DNA from: Sabethes cyaneus
Taxonomy: Eukaryota > Arthropoda > Insecta > Diptera > Culicidae
Direction: 5' to 3'
NCBI RefSeq assembly: GCF_943734655.1
Contig: NC_071353.1
Coordinates: forward strand, 27,850,001 to 27,914,000
DNA: 64,000 nucleotides
The notes beneath the pieces were generated by a model. The model was not told where the DNA came from, ran no database searches, and saw nothing but the letters and a program-made list of their open reading frames with translations. Positions 24,101 to 32,939 of the stretch are shown piece after piece; within the stretch, counting starts at the first letter, position 1, and every line of letters begins with the position of its first letter. The position numbers and the translations under genes were made by a program.

Positions 24101-24418
24101 AGAATATATTTGTTCTTCGTTCCATGCTTTAGTATTTTTCGTGGTGACGGCTTGCAAAGCCTGCTACACCAACCCCCTGTTTCGCCGGAGGGCCAACGAA
24201 GCTCGAAAGAGCCCTCCTTTCCTGTCAGCATACGACCTTGGCTTCCACCGGGGTTGGTTACCCGATCTCCACCAAAGTTGCTCGTATCCCGGCTGGTACC
24301 ACGAGGCGGTAGGAATAGGAGTTGCTGAATAAGAGGCTATGAACCACTGTAGGGTCTATTTTATGCCTACACGTGCACAAGGCACCGACGGTACGCATTA
24401 TTCAGCCGTTTACCAGCC
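21112..24418 (-). mobile_element. Full-length RTE-like non-LTR retrotransposon (RTE-A)
   Basis: Bounded by a 12-bp direct repeat AAGGGTGAACAT (21100-21111 and 24419-24430), as expected for target-primed reverse transcription. On the minus strand it comprises a 5' region of about 260 bp (24418-24158), a single uninterrupted 1004-codon ORF, and a very short 3' end finishing in tandem TAAG (complement at about 21112-21128). A single endonuclease-RT ORF, no separate gag-like ORF and a microsatellite tail instead of poly(A) point to the RTE clade. Clade assignment is by eye. Confidence 0.85.
21143..24157 (-). CDS. Endonuclease-reverse transcriptase of RTE-A (1004 aa, intact)
   Basis: A retrotransposon polyprotein that would nick target DNA and reverse transcribe its own RNA onto the nick. 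The N-terminal part is an APE-type endonuclease: GTWNCRSLN near residue 40, LQEVCW, IVIGDFNAQVG, and SDHYLVMVKM near residue 270. The middle is a reverse transcriptase: GKDGIGAELIKMG, then FVDFKAAYDTIDR with one catalytic Asp, GLRQGDGLSCLLFN, and FADDMDIIGR with the catalytic Asp pair. The C-terminal part carries YLGSLVTADND and a WAGHVARMPDNYPAKMVF-type segment common in these elements. There are no stops or frameshifts over 3 kb, unlike every other retroelement ORF in the window, which suggests recent insertion. The exact start codon is uncertain; a Met at residue 34 (MDWKLGTWNC) is also possible. Overlapping plus-strand ORFs are antisense shadows. Confidence 0.9.
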   Translation of the reverse strand: MQAVTTKNTKAWNEEQIYSYWNNRNRPTRRKRTMDWKLGTWNCRSLNFQGSTRVLSDVLKSRKFDVVALQEVCWKSSPVRTFRDGHTIYQSCGNTHELGTAFIVMGEMRKRVIGWWPINPRMCRLRIKGRFFNISIINVHSPHLRSTDDDKDEFYAQLESEYDRCPKHDIKIVIGDFNAQVGQEEEYKPVIGRFSAHQRTNEMGLRLIDFAASKNMAVRSTFFQHRIHHKYTWRSPNQTESQIDHVLIDSRHFSDIIDVRSYRSANVDSDHYLVMVKMRPRLSVVNNIRYRRQPRLDLARLKQPDVAANYAHSLEAALPEEDELDEAPLEDCWNTIKTAISSVAESSIGHVARNQRNDWFDDECRRVMDEENAARAAKMRSATRQNVERHKQKKMQRNQIFREKKRNLEEQEYAELERLHRSQETRKFYQKLNGSRKGFVPRAEMCRDKTGSILTDDREVTDRWKQHFDEHLNGAQAENHGGGESDFDGATNGEEVPTPTIGEVKEAIMQLRNNKSAGKDGIGAELIKMGPEKLAVCLHRLIVRIWDTEQLPEEWKDGVICPIYKKGDKLDCENYRAITVLNAAYKVLSQIIFRRLSPIANRFVGTYQAGFVEGRSTTDQIFTLRQILQKDREYRVPTHHLFVDFKAAYDTIDRKELGKIMDENSFPRKLIKLIKSTMDGTQCCVRISGGLSSSFESHRGLRQGDGLSCLLFNIALQGVMNRADINTRGTIINKSSQFVCFADDMDIIGRTSVAVAEQYTRLKREAEKIGLKVNTSKTKYMLASGTEAERHRLGSSILIDGDEFEVVDEFVYLGSLVTADNDTSREIRRRIISGSRAYYGLHKQLRSSRLSPRTKCTLYKTLIRPVVLYGHETWTMLEEDLRVLGVFERRVLRTIFGGVQENGVWRRRMNHELAQLYGEPSIQKVAKAGRMRWAGHVARMPDNYPAKMVFASNPVGTRRPGAQRARWLDQVERDLAESTRCPRNWRAVALNRVTWRNFVQQALS

Positions 24419-24658
24419 AAGGGTGAACATGTGCATTCCATATCCTCTGTTCATTAACTCCTATTCCTACCTCCACGAGGTGCCGGCTGGGGTACGCAAC
24501 TTCGGTTGTCGTATGCTAACAGCAAAGGGGGCACAGTGGCTCCCGCCCACATTAAGATGGCAGCCCCATCAGCGGGATAAGGACCTTAGGTTAACAGCCT
24601 ACTGTACCAGAACATAAAAAAAGTTACCGAAAATGAAAGAAGAAATTTCTCTGGATTA

Positions 24659-27600
24659 TTGGCAACGACCTTTACCATGAAAACACGGACACGAATCGGA
24701 ACATGGAATATACTGACCCTTGCCCAGCAGGGCAAGCTGGCCCAACTTGCAAGGGAAGCTAGCCGCCTGAAGCTTGAAATCCTGGGGCTGAGCGAGGTCC
24801 GCTGGCCGGGTACTGGCGAACACAGGACATCATCCGGGCAAGTCTGGCTCTACGAGGTGAAAATGCTACTCGAGAAAGAGGAGTTGGATTCCTACTGAGC
24901 CCAGGGGCACATGCGGCCCTGTTGAAGTGGGAACCAATAAATGAGCGAATAACCGTTGCCAGATTCAGAACACGGGTTAGGAACCTTACGGCAATCCAGT
25001 GTTATGCGCCAACAGATGCTGCCGACCTGCAGGAGAAAGAGAGTTTTTACAGCCAGCTGAACAGCGTGGTTGAGAAAATCCCGAAGGAAGACATCCAAAT
25101 TCACATGGGCGACTTCAACATGAAGATTGGCTCAAACAACGCGGACCTTGAACGCGTCATGGGACGTCATGGCCTAGGAGAGATGAGCGAAAACGGGGAG
25201 CTGTTTACAGAATTCTGTGGTAATAACGACATGGTCATTGGTGGATCGCTCTTCCCCCATAGACTAGTACATAAAGTCACGTGGGTTTCTCGCGACGGCC
25301 GCACAGAAAACCAAATCGACCACATCTGCATCAGCCGGAAATGGAGAAGGAGCCTTCTTGATGTACGCAACAAACGCAGCGCTGATATTGCATCCGACCA
25401 TCATCTTGTTATAGCTGAGATACCTCTGCGCGTCGCACGTGTCCAACGACGGGAGGAAAAAGTTGGATGCCGCTACGACGTCCGCCGATTGGAGAATCCT
25501 GAGGTGAAAAGGGCCTTTGTTGAACAACTTGAATCTCGAGCCTCGGAGTTGCCATCTGGTGGAACCGTCGAAGAGCAATGGACCGGCATCAAGAACGCCT
25601 TCATCACGACCAGTGATGAAACCCTCGGCAAAGCGCGCAGCAGGCTGAGGGAGCGGATTGCGGATGATACTTGGAGGAAGATCGACGAGCGGAGAGAGGC
25701 GAAAGACGGCATTCAGCGAGCGCGGACCAGATCGGCTAAGACAGCTGCTCGTCAACGGTACGCCGAACTGGAAAGGGCTGTTAAACGTGCTTGTAGGCGG
25801 GACAAGAGAGCCTGGACTAACTCCCTAGCCGAACAAGGAGAAACCGCCGCCGCCAATGGTGATATCCGTTTGTTGTACGATATTTCTCGCCGCCTTAGTG
25901 GTGCCAGGATGAATACAAAGATGCCGCTAAAGGACAGAGCTGGTCAGCTATTGACTGACCGTACAGAACAGCTTAAGCGATGGACTGAACATTTTGAATA
26001 ACTCTTCCGAGTTTCAAATGTCAGAGACCAACAAAACCAGCAGCGTATGACGCCTACAGTTCGTCGAATTAATCGCGTGAACTCGGAGGCGCCATCGCTG
26101 GATGAAATTATAGCAGCCATCAAGAGTATGAAATCCAATAGAGCGCCAGGGATAGATCGTATTTCAGCCGAAATGCTCAAAGCTGACCCATCTTTGTCAG
26201 CCCAGATGATGCATCAGCTTTTCAGCAATATTTGATAAACCGCAACTTGTCCGGTGGACTGGATGCAGGGCATATTGGTCAAAGTCCCTAAGAAAGGAGA
26301 CCTAACGGAATGCGGTAACTGGCGTGGCATCACGTTGCTCTGTATTACTCTCAAAGTACTCTGTAAGGTAATCCTCAACCCGATTCAGGAGAAGATCAAC
26401 GCTACTCTCTGGCGGCAGAAAGCTGGATTCCGTGCTAGCCGATCATGTGTAGACCATATCACAACGCTCCGCATTATATTGGAGCAGATCAACGAATTCC
26501 AGGACTCTCTTCTGCTGGTGTTCCTTGACTTCGAAAAGGCGTTCGACCGACTCAACCACGAAAACATCTGGGGCGCACTTAGGCGTAGTGGAGTTCCAGA
26601 TAAGCTAGTCCATCTCATCGAGGCTCAGTACGAGGCGTTCTCGTGCAAGGTTTTGCACGACGGCGTCTTGTCCGACCCCATAAGGGTTACTGCTGGCGTG
26701 AGACAGGGCTGCATTTTCTCACCGCTTCTGTTTCTCATCGTTATGGATGAGATATTAGTTGGAGCAATTGACAGTAGACCAAATCGAGGATTGCCTTGGA
26801 ATCCTCTATTAGTGGAGCAGCTAAATGACCTCGACCTAGCCGACGACATTGTCTTGCTCGCACAACGCCGAAACGATATGCAGAGCAAGTTAGACGACCT
26901 CTGCGAGAGCTCCCAGGCAGCAGGTCTCACAGTCAATATAGCGAAAACTAAGTCAATGGTAGTGAACACTGACAATTCCACCAACTTCACAGTAGCGGAA
27001 CAACAAGTTGAGCAGATAGGCGCCTTTCAATATCTTTGGTAGCCAAACAACGCCCGATGGAGGTGTGAGGTGCATACAGAACTTTATATATAGTCACTCT
27101 ACTTCCCCCTTAACGACGAAAGTGTTGGCAACGCTGTCATGTGAAGCTGTTACAGTGCGCGATTATCATTGGCAACATTGCTCGCGTATCGGCCTCTTTT
27201 CGAGCAGACCCTTGGACAGGTAAGACGTACTTTGTTCACGCAGCGCTTCTCCACGTCGAGTGATTTCTACAGTGCGATTTATAATGGCGTCTGGCATGAA
27301 ACCTGTTATGCCACGAGTATTCACAGGAGGTACCAAGACTGATATAGTCACACGGATCACGGCCAGGTGTGCCTTTGCAGGTCTGCGAAACATTTGGCGC
27401 TCAAACCAAGTCACTCTACGTTCGAAATCCCGAATCTTCAATTCAAACGTTAAATCCGTACTGCTGTATGCCTGCGAAACGTGATGCGTCTCAGCGGAGA
27501 CAACGCAAAAACTGCAGGTATTCATTAACCGGTGCCTGCGATACATCATTCGTGCCTGGTGGACTGATAACTGGATCCAATGAAGAACTCCATCGTCGGT

Positions 27601-27851
27601 GTCATCAACGGCCGATAGCCACAGAAATTCGTGAACGTAGGTGGAAGTGGATCAGACACACCTTGAGCAAAGGAGCGAACGAGGTTTGCAGGGAAGCACT
27701 CGACTGGAATCCACAAGGACAGCATAGAAGAGGCAGACCCAGAGACTCATGGCGACGCAGCTTAGCCAACGACATCCGAGCTGCAGACGAGAACCCGTCC
27801 TGGCGACAGGTAAAGCCATGGCGGGTAACCGTCAGCAGTGGAAATCTCTGA
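24659..27851 (+). pseudogene. RTE-B endonuclease-reverse transcriptase pseudogene
   Basis: Pieces in order: 24659-24898 (endonuclease start, TRTRIGTWNILTLAQQGKLA and LGLSEVRWPGTGEH). A frameshift near 24870 leads to 24922-26001 (IQIHMGDFNMKIGS, ENQIDHICISRKWRRS, ASDHHLVIAEI, then a basic linker). A stop at 25999 is followed by 26047-26235, another stop, and 26254-27042 with RT motifs LLVFLDFEKAFDRLNHENIW, AGVRQGCIFSPLLF and DLADDIVLLAQR. The reading then breaks at a 262-bp insertion and resumes at 27369-27851 in shifted frames (RGRPRDSWRRSLANDI). The endonuclease part resembles the domain annotated in animal genomes as craniofacial development protein 2-like, itself RTE-derived. It is not functional as written. 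Confidence 0.85.
27064..27325. mobile_element. Solo LTR (262 bp) inside RTE-B
   Basis: Starts TGTGAGG, ends TTCACA, and is flanked by the 5-bp duplication GGAGG (27059-27063, 27326-27330). The related RTE copy at 37622-37650 runs uninterrupted through this point ('cgatggtggtaccaag'), which gives the empty-site structure. A TATA-like 'tttatatata' lies near 27082. TG...CA ends with a 5-bp TSD identify an LTR. No internal retroelement sequence remains, so it is a solo LTR produced by recombination. Superfamily is undetermined. Confidence 0.85.
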
Positions 27852-28037
27852 CTTCATCCCTTTGTTCTGCCGGGCCGGCGGACATGGACACATAAGTAAG
27901 TAAGTAAACCCTTTCTGTGCGAAAACCTTCGCAAAGAAACATAAAATCAAAAGAGTCTCGGTTACCATTTTTGATGGCCGAATCGCTCGGACTTCTATTT
28001 CTGTTCTGCGTCCAGAAGCTGATGGTTGTTATGAGTA

Positions 28038-28189
28038 CTGTGATTATAGATTGCAGAGGCGACAAGATACTTCCGTTAAATTTTGAAATAAAACCGAGAG
28101 TACCATAATAAATAAGGTAACTCTCCGCTTTCGTTCAAAATTTAGCGGTTTGTGAGTGCCTTGTCGCCTCTGTAATCTATAGTCTCTGT
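28038..28189. mobile_element. 152-bp MITE family, copy C (complete)
   Basis: Terminal repeats of about 35-40 bp: the right end is the complement of CAGAGACTATAGATTACAGA followed by 'ggcgacaaggcactca'. The left end is a slightly diverged CTGTGATTATAGATTGCAGA. It is flanked by TA (28036-28037, 28190-28191). The interior holds 'ccgttaaattt' and 'gagagt'. Copies A and B lie at 18921 and 20588. Confidence 0.8.
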
Positions 28190-28191
28190 AG

Positions 28192-28709
28192 TTGTGAGTA
28201 AATCGCAGAATTTTGTACGCCTTCAGCGACACCATCTCTGTAGTTTCCCAACTAATTGTTGGGATGTCTGTTCTCTGTAGCCAAGAATTCATTGAATATG
28301 GTTGATTTTTCCTTTAAATGTAAAAATATAACAACAGTAATATTCATATACACTCCGTAAACATCATTATTGCTTACAAAAATTATTAAGAGAGGAATAT
28401 AATTACAATCTACATTTATTGTTATAATTTTTATTAAAAGCTTTCAAACATCATACATCAATTGCAATGGCTCCGATGCAACGCATCGTAACGCGACGGG
28501 CTGTGTTTCGAACGCTTTCCACCAGCAAGCGCTAGAGCGCCACTGTTAGACACCGTTACTGAAAGCTCAGTTCTACGTGCGAGCTTTTCGCCCGTCTGGC
28601 AGTCGCTTTCGCATGCAAAACGCACGCGCTCTTCGGGATCATCGATCCAACGAAATTCCCACCGCTTCGCAACGGTAACAGTGCAAAACCTGGCCAGTTC
28701 AAAACAATA
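28192..28709. promoter_or_regulatory. Region upstream of the FANK1-like gene
   Basis: AT-rich to about 28450, then GC-richer (28470-28700) up to the start codon. This should hold promoter and 5' UTR, but I see no unambiguous TATA box or initiator. Assignment is by position only. Confidence 0.35.
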
Positions 28710-29700
28710 ATGGCCAGTTCGGTGCAGGAACAGCTCATCCATTCGGACGAGAATTTCAATGTGTATCTTTTCAAGCAAACAACATCGGCCATTGGCTTTC
28801 GCTGGCAATTTCCTGACGAATCACCACTGGAGCAACCGTTCGATTTGTTTAAAGTAGAAAAATGCTACAGCTGCAAACGGAACCAGTGGGATGTGGTTCA
28901 TTGGGGCACGGCTTGGTCCGTAACAGTTCGAAATCTGGAGCAAAATCTGTGCTATTCGTTTCGGATCAATGTGCTCAAACAGGATACGGATGACGACAGC
29001 TTTATCTATGTACGACGTTCCGGTATGTTCAAATCGTTCACCCTACCGGATGTTCCGTCTACTACGGCCGTATTTAGAGCGGTGAAAAAAAGTCAACCGG
29101 AATTGATTCGAAAGCAGTTAAGCATCAAACCAGAGCTGGTTAATGTTCCGGTTAATGGTGAAACACTACTGTATCAGGCTGTTAGAACTGGCAATGTGGA
29201 AGTCATCGATCTACTGCTTGAACTCGGCGCCAATGTAAATCTTGGAGTCCCGATGAACGGAGAAACGCCCCTTCATGTGAGTTCATTAGAAATTTGCTTT
29301 TAGGAAATCAAACATTATTGTTCACTCCTTCACGTAGCTTGCAGTGTACAACAAGAACATCAAAATGGTTCGTCATCTAATCGAGCACGGAGCGGATCTG
29401 AACCTAACAAATTGTGTGGGTTTGACAGCGGGACATTATGCGGTTGATAGTAACGATTTACAAACTCTGAAATTTGTGCTCTCTCATGGATGTAGTGCCG
29501 AAGCTCGTGATCGCTGCAGCTGGACGCTAATCTTCCGGGCAATTTTCGTACATGCAAGTTCGGATGTCATCAAGTACCTACTGGAGAAGAAATGTCGTTT
29601 GAAAATCCGCGACAAAAACCATCTAACGCCACTGGACTACGCACGGCTGACCGACCAGCCGGATGTCATCAAACTACTTAAACGAAGACTAAAGATCTAA
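28710..29700 (+). CDS. Fank1: FANK1-like protein: fibronectin III + ankyrin repeats
   Basis: Two exons, 28710-29276 and 29338-29700, with a 61-bp GT-AG intron (gtgagt...cacgtag) in phase 0. Joining them restores an ankyrin motif: NGETPLH from exon 1 runs into LAVYNKNIKMVRHLIEHGAD from exon 2. The product is 309 aa. Residues about 10-110 form a fibronectin III-like domain (IGFRWQF, WSVTVRNLEQNLCYSFRINV). Residues about 115-309 carry roughly five ankyrin repeats (GETLLYQAVRTGNVEVIDLL, GLTAGHYAV, HLTPLDYARLTDQPDVIKLL). FN3 followed by ankyrins at this length matches FANK1, a roughly 345-aa animal protein known from testis and signalling studies. Its insect role is not known to me. The start ATG sits in the favourable context aacaATGgcc. 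Convergent with the Skeletor-like gene, 146 bp between stops. Confidence 0.87.
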
Positions 29701-29707
29701 CAGAGGT

Positions 29708-29718
29708 TTTATTTTATT
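29708..29718 (-). terminator. Poly(A) signals for the Skeletor-like gene
   Basis: Two overlapping AATAAA hexamers on the minus strand (TTTATT at 29708-29713 and 29713-29718), about 130 nt after the stop at 29847. They lie within the 3' UTR expected for the opposing FANK1-like gene. Confidence 0.55.
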
Positions 29719-29781
29719 ATTTACAGTATCGAAATTCAGCCAATTGCACAGAATTCGCATGCACGTGTACTTTTCGTACTA

Positions 29782-29787
29782 AATAAA
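29782..29787 (+). terminator. Poly(A) signal for the FANK1-like gene
   Basis: AATAAA 82 nt after the FANK1 stop codon. It lies beyond the minus-strand signals at 29708-29718, so the two 3' UTRs would overlap by roughly 70-100 nt. Confidence 0.6.
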
Positions 29788-29846
29788 ACTTAGCTAACAA
29801 TACTTATTTCGAGATAATATGGTGAAAGACATGCTTTCGTTAAGGT

Positions 29847-32800
29847 TCAAAGCGATCTCCGGAAGAGAATCAGAGGAGCAACAGACAAAAGCGTAGCTAC
29901 AGCGACCGGTTTCGTGGCATCACTTTTAGTGTGTCGATCCTCCCAGCCGTCTTCCAAGTTATCTCCGTGGTGATCGGGATGATGATGCGCTTCTCGTTTT
30001 TTCCGCGATTCTTCTGGTTCTTCCTCTACCGGTTTGACGATCGACAGTTTGGTGGAAATTGGTTTCACGCTTAGATCTTTGCTGTTGTCGTGTGCATTGA
30101 TGCCGCCCGGCACAAGTGGGTTCGCGTACTCCGACACCGGGGGTTGAACAGCGTTGGTTCCTCGTACACCGTAAATTGGGTGCGAATCCGGTGCAACGTA
30201 GTCGGAAATCGGAGGGATTTCCCCGCGGAACGGACCGAACTGCGGGTTGTCGCGTACGAATTGTTCCGTTTTCGAAATGGACTCCGGTCGCACGTTGCTA
30301 GATGATTTTAGCAAGGAAACATCCAGCACTGCTTTACCGTCGTAGGATACGACGGATGTTCCTTCTGGATAAATTTTGACTACGTTTTGACCATCTGGAG
30401 GGAGGTAGAATGAATCGACACGATCGTCAGCCATGGCCACTTTGTCTTCACCGATTTCAACGTTCATCTGTTTCAGATCTCCACTGAGTTGGTCTTTCTG
30501 CTCGTTGATGACTTCCGACGACTTCTGAGCCATCGCCATACTGTCCAGAGGCGAAGGTATAAACATCGGTTCGAAAGCCTGCCTTTGGGGTTCTCCGCTA
30601 CCGATCATCAGAGCATCGCTTTCAATCGCTTCATCAATGTCGTAGTCCTGCCGACGTTGAATCATATTCCCATGGTGTCGCATGAGGTCCTCGAACTCCG
30701 CGTTGGATTCGCCGTTGCGGCGATGAATCGGTTTGAAACCACTCTCCACTACCACCGAGCTGGGCTCGAATCCAGTGTTCGGTGGCGGTTCAACGGGGGT
30801 TTTGTTTTCGTGAACGTCGTACGGTGCTTTGAAGATTGGCTTGACGTTGAGCGGTTCCTTCATAATCGGTCGTCTCGTGTAACGGACCGGCAGGTTGATG
30901 GGCGTTTGATCTGGCATTTTGAGATTCATGGTCAGGTGGGGTGGCATCTCCGGTATCATGTACTGGATGGTTTTGGTTGGTTTGACCAACATCATCTCCA
31001 TCGGAGGAGGAGGTAGCGGCGGACCGGGAGCTTTTCGGAAGGGTTTAATTTCGGTCGGTTCTCCCAGTAGCAGAATCGGAGCGATGGCTTTCATGGGAAG
31101 TTTATTCTTCTGCATGAATGGTCTCACCAGGGGATTTAATGGTTTTTGATAGTGGCTGATGATCATGGAAGGTTGCGGGATGACGTATGGTCGATTGGGA
31201 CGACCGTTGATGGGACGCCTCTCGACGGCAATCGGTCGGCGCATCGGTAGTTTCACCGGACGGAACATGGGCCCACTGTTCGGCGGTCGTAGGTACACCG
31301 GAAGACCGGATGACGTTAGTACGGGCTTTCCCGGGTGAGATACCTCAGACTGATGAGGAGGTTGATCGTTTCCGGTGTAGTTTCCGTAGGTTTGATTATT
31401 CTTGAGTTTCTCTTCAAGATCTTCGGCCGCTCGGATGCCTTCCTCTATGATTTTGGTCATCTCAGGATCGTTTTCTAAATCCAAATTTTGTTCACCATTC
31501 CGTTGATCTTCATTCATTTTGTGATTTTTAATTGATTCTTTCTCATTTTGACCGATTTGATTATCATGCTGCTGCAGGTAGGGATCCGAGGGGAGCAATT
31601 TCGATTCGTGCCGAATCGATTGTTCCGCATCGATTCCTTCCTCGTTAGGGTCAGCGTACACTTCGTCGATTTCGCTTGGAGCCGCTACGTCGCACGAGTC
31701 GAGCACGTTGATGCGCCAACCGAGATATCGATGGGTAAAACACTGGTAATACACGGTATCGGGAGTGTCCGCATCTGGTGTCCAGGTGATAACACCGGGC
31801 TCGCCCGGGTCACATTTTAACGTCAAACTGCGTTGGTATGCTCCGAAGGAGGGATAGGCATCGGCTGGTGGTCCGTCTGGATTTGGTGTCCAATTGCAGA
31901 GCCGTCCAACGCCGATTGGTTTCAACTGTCCGCTTTGTGTTTGATGAACTCCAGCGAAAATACGTATGTTCTAAAACGAGAGAGAAATTAGTCACTAATC
32001 TGCAGAATATTTTTCGGGGTTCTTACCTTCCTAACTTCCTCTTCCTGGTGCTGGTAGCCACCGACTGGATCATCGGTTATGTAGAACGGATGATATTTAG
32101 CAGGAATTTCCGGATCAAGACCACCTTCTACGACGAAAGTGTATGTTTTTCCACGCACCACATTAACCTCCGGAATGAGCAATCCGTTGATATACCAGGA
32201 AATGCCCCAACCAACATGCCCTTCGGAAATAGAGATTTTTGAGTAAAATTTGATTAAATAAAGCACAAAAACCCACCGGTAATTGCTGGATAGCCTTGTT
32301 TGCCCCCAGTTGGGCCCATTTGAGCATAAAAAACGCCATCGTCCGGCTCGTAGCACTGAATCGGAGGGATATCCCATGCGCCTGGTTTTGCCGGAGGTCG
32401 CGCTGTGGCCGGTGCTTTCGGACGCTGCACAGAGTCAACTCGGCGGTTTGGTTCCAAATTTTGCAGCTTCTGTGGCGTTTCTTGCGGCTTGCGTTGATCG
32501 GATTCTGGAGTCGGACAGTTCCAGTACGGCTGGCGACCGAAATCGACCAATTTGTCATTTTTCAAAAATTGTGAATGATAGGATACTTCGTATCGCTGAT
32601 TCAGAGGGCCGATAGCCCAGACGATCGCTTGCGACCCGTTAGTGACAATTGGCAAATCCAGATGGTCTGTTGCTCGCAGTGGACGTTGATAGGTTACAAT
32701 GGAATATCCGTTCACCATAGCAGCGTTCAGCAGCCGGATTGAGTTACTATTTTTAGTAATCTGCGTGTCGGGGCATGAACCTCGCCCACCGGAGCACTGG

Positions 32801-32939
32801 GACTTTGCATCCAGGAAATAATCCTGTGCAAATCCTTTGCCTGTAGCTTTATCTACCCATACTACGGCAGCGTCAGCACCCACCATCACACTTTTCGCAT
32901 TATCCGGGGAGATACCGAATGCCATGTACTCGCCGTCCT
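29847..32939 (-). CDS. Skeletor: Skeletor-like exons D-F: DOMON, cupredoxin-like, C-terminal tail
   Basis: Exon D 32939-32277 (acceptor atttctcag, donor gtgggt), exon E 32220-32027 (donor gtaaga), exon F 31970-29847 with the stop. Both introns are 56 bp. Exon F is 2.1 kb. After the cupredoxin-like domain (to about 31670) it encodes an acidic/Asn-rich segment and then a Pro/Met/Arg-rich low-complexity tail (for example PLNPLVRPFM, PPLPPPPMEMMLVKP) with weaker constraint. The protein ends with a His/Asp-rich stretch and about 15 hydrophobic residues. Confidence 0.9.

Larger units (their letters stand above)
24431..27907 (+). mobile_element. Second RTE-like retrotransposon (RTE-B), decayed
   Basis: Plus-strand element beginning somewhere in 24431-24450 and ending in tandem TAAG at about 27890-27907. 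This is the same kind of 3' tail as RTE-A. It has an untranslated head, an APE endonuclease, a reverse transcriptase and a C-terminal region, all in the order expected for RTE, but with stops, frameshifts and a 262-bp LTR insertion. A partial copy of the same family lies at 36899-37683. It is head-to-head with RTE-A, and the two 5' regions are related. Confidence 0.8.

Noticed and set aside
22593..24328. Several plus-strand frames of 93-159 codons opposite RTE-A
   Set aside because: Antisense shadows of the intact endonuclease-RT ORF, which has all expected motifs.
30090..31820. Plus-strand frames of 71-175 codons opposite Skeletor exon F
   Set aside because: Antisense shadows of a coding exon with conserved domains on the minus strand.
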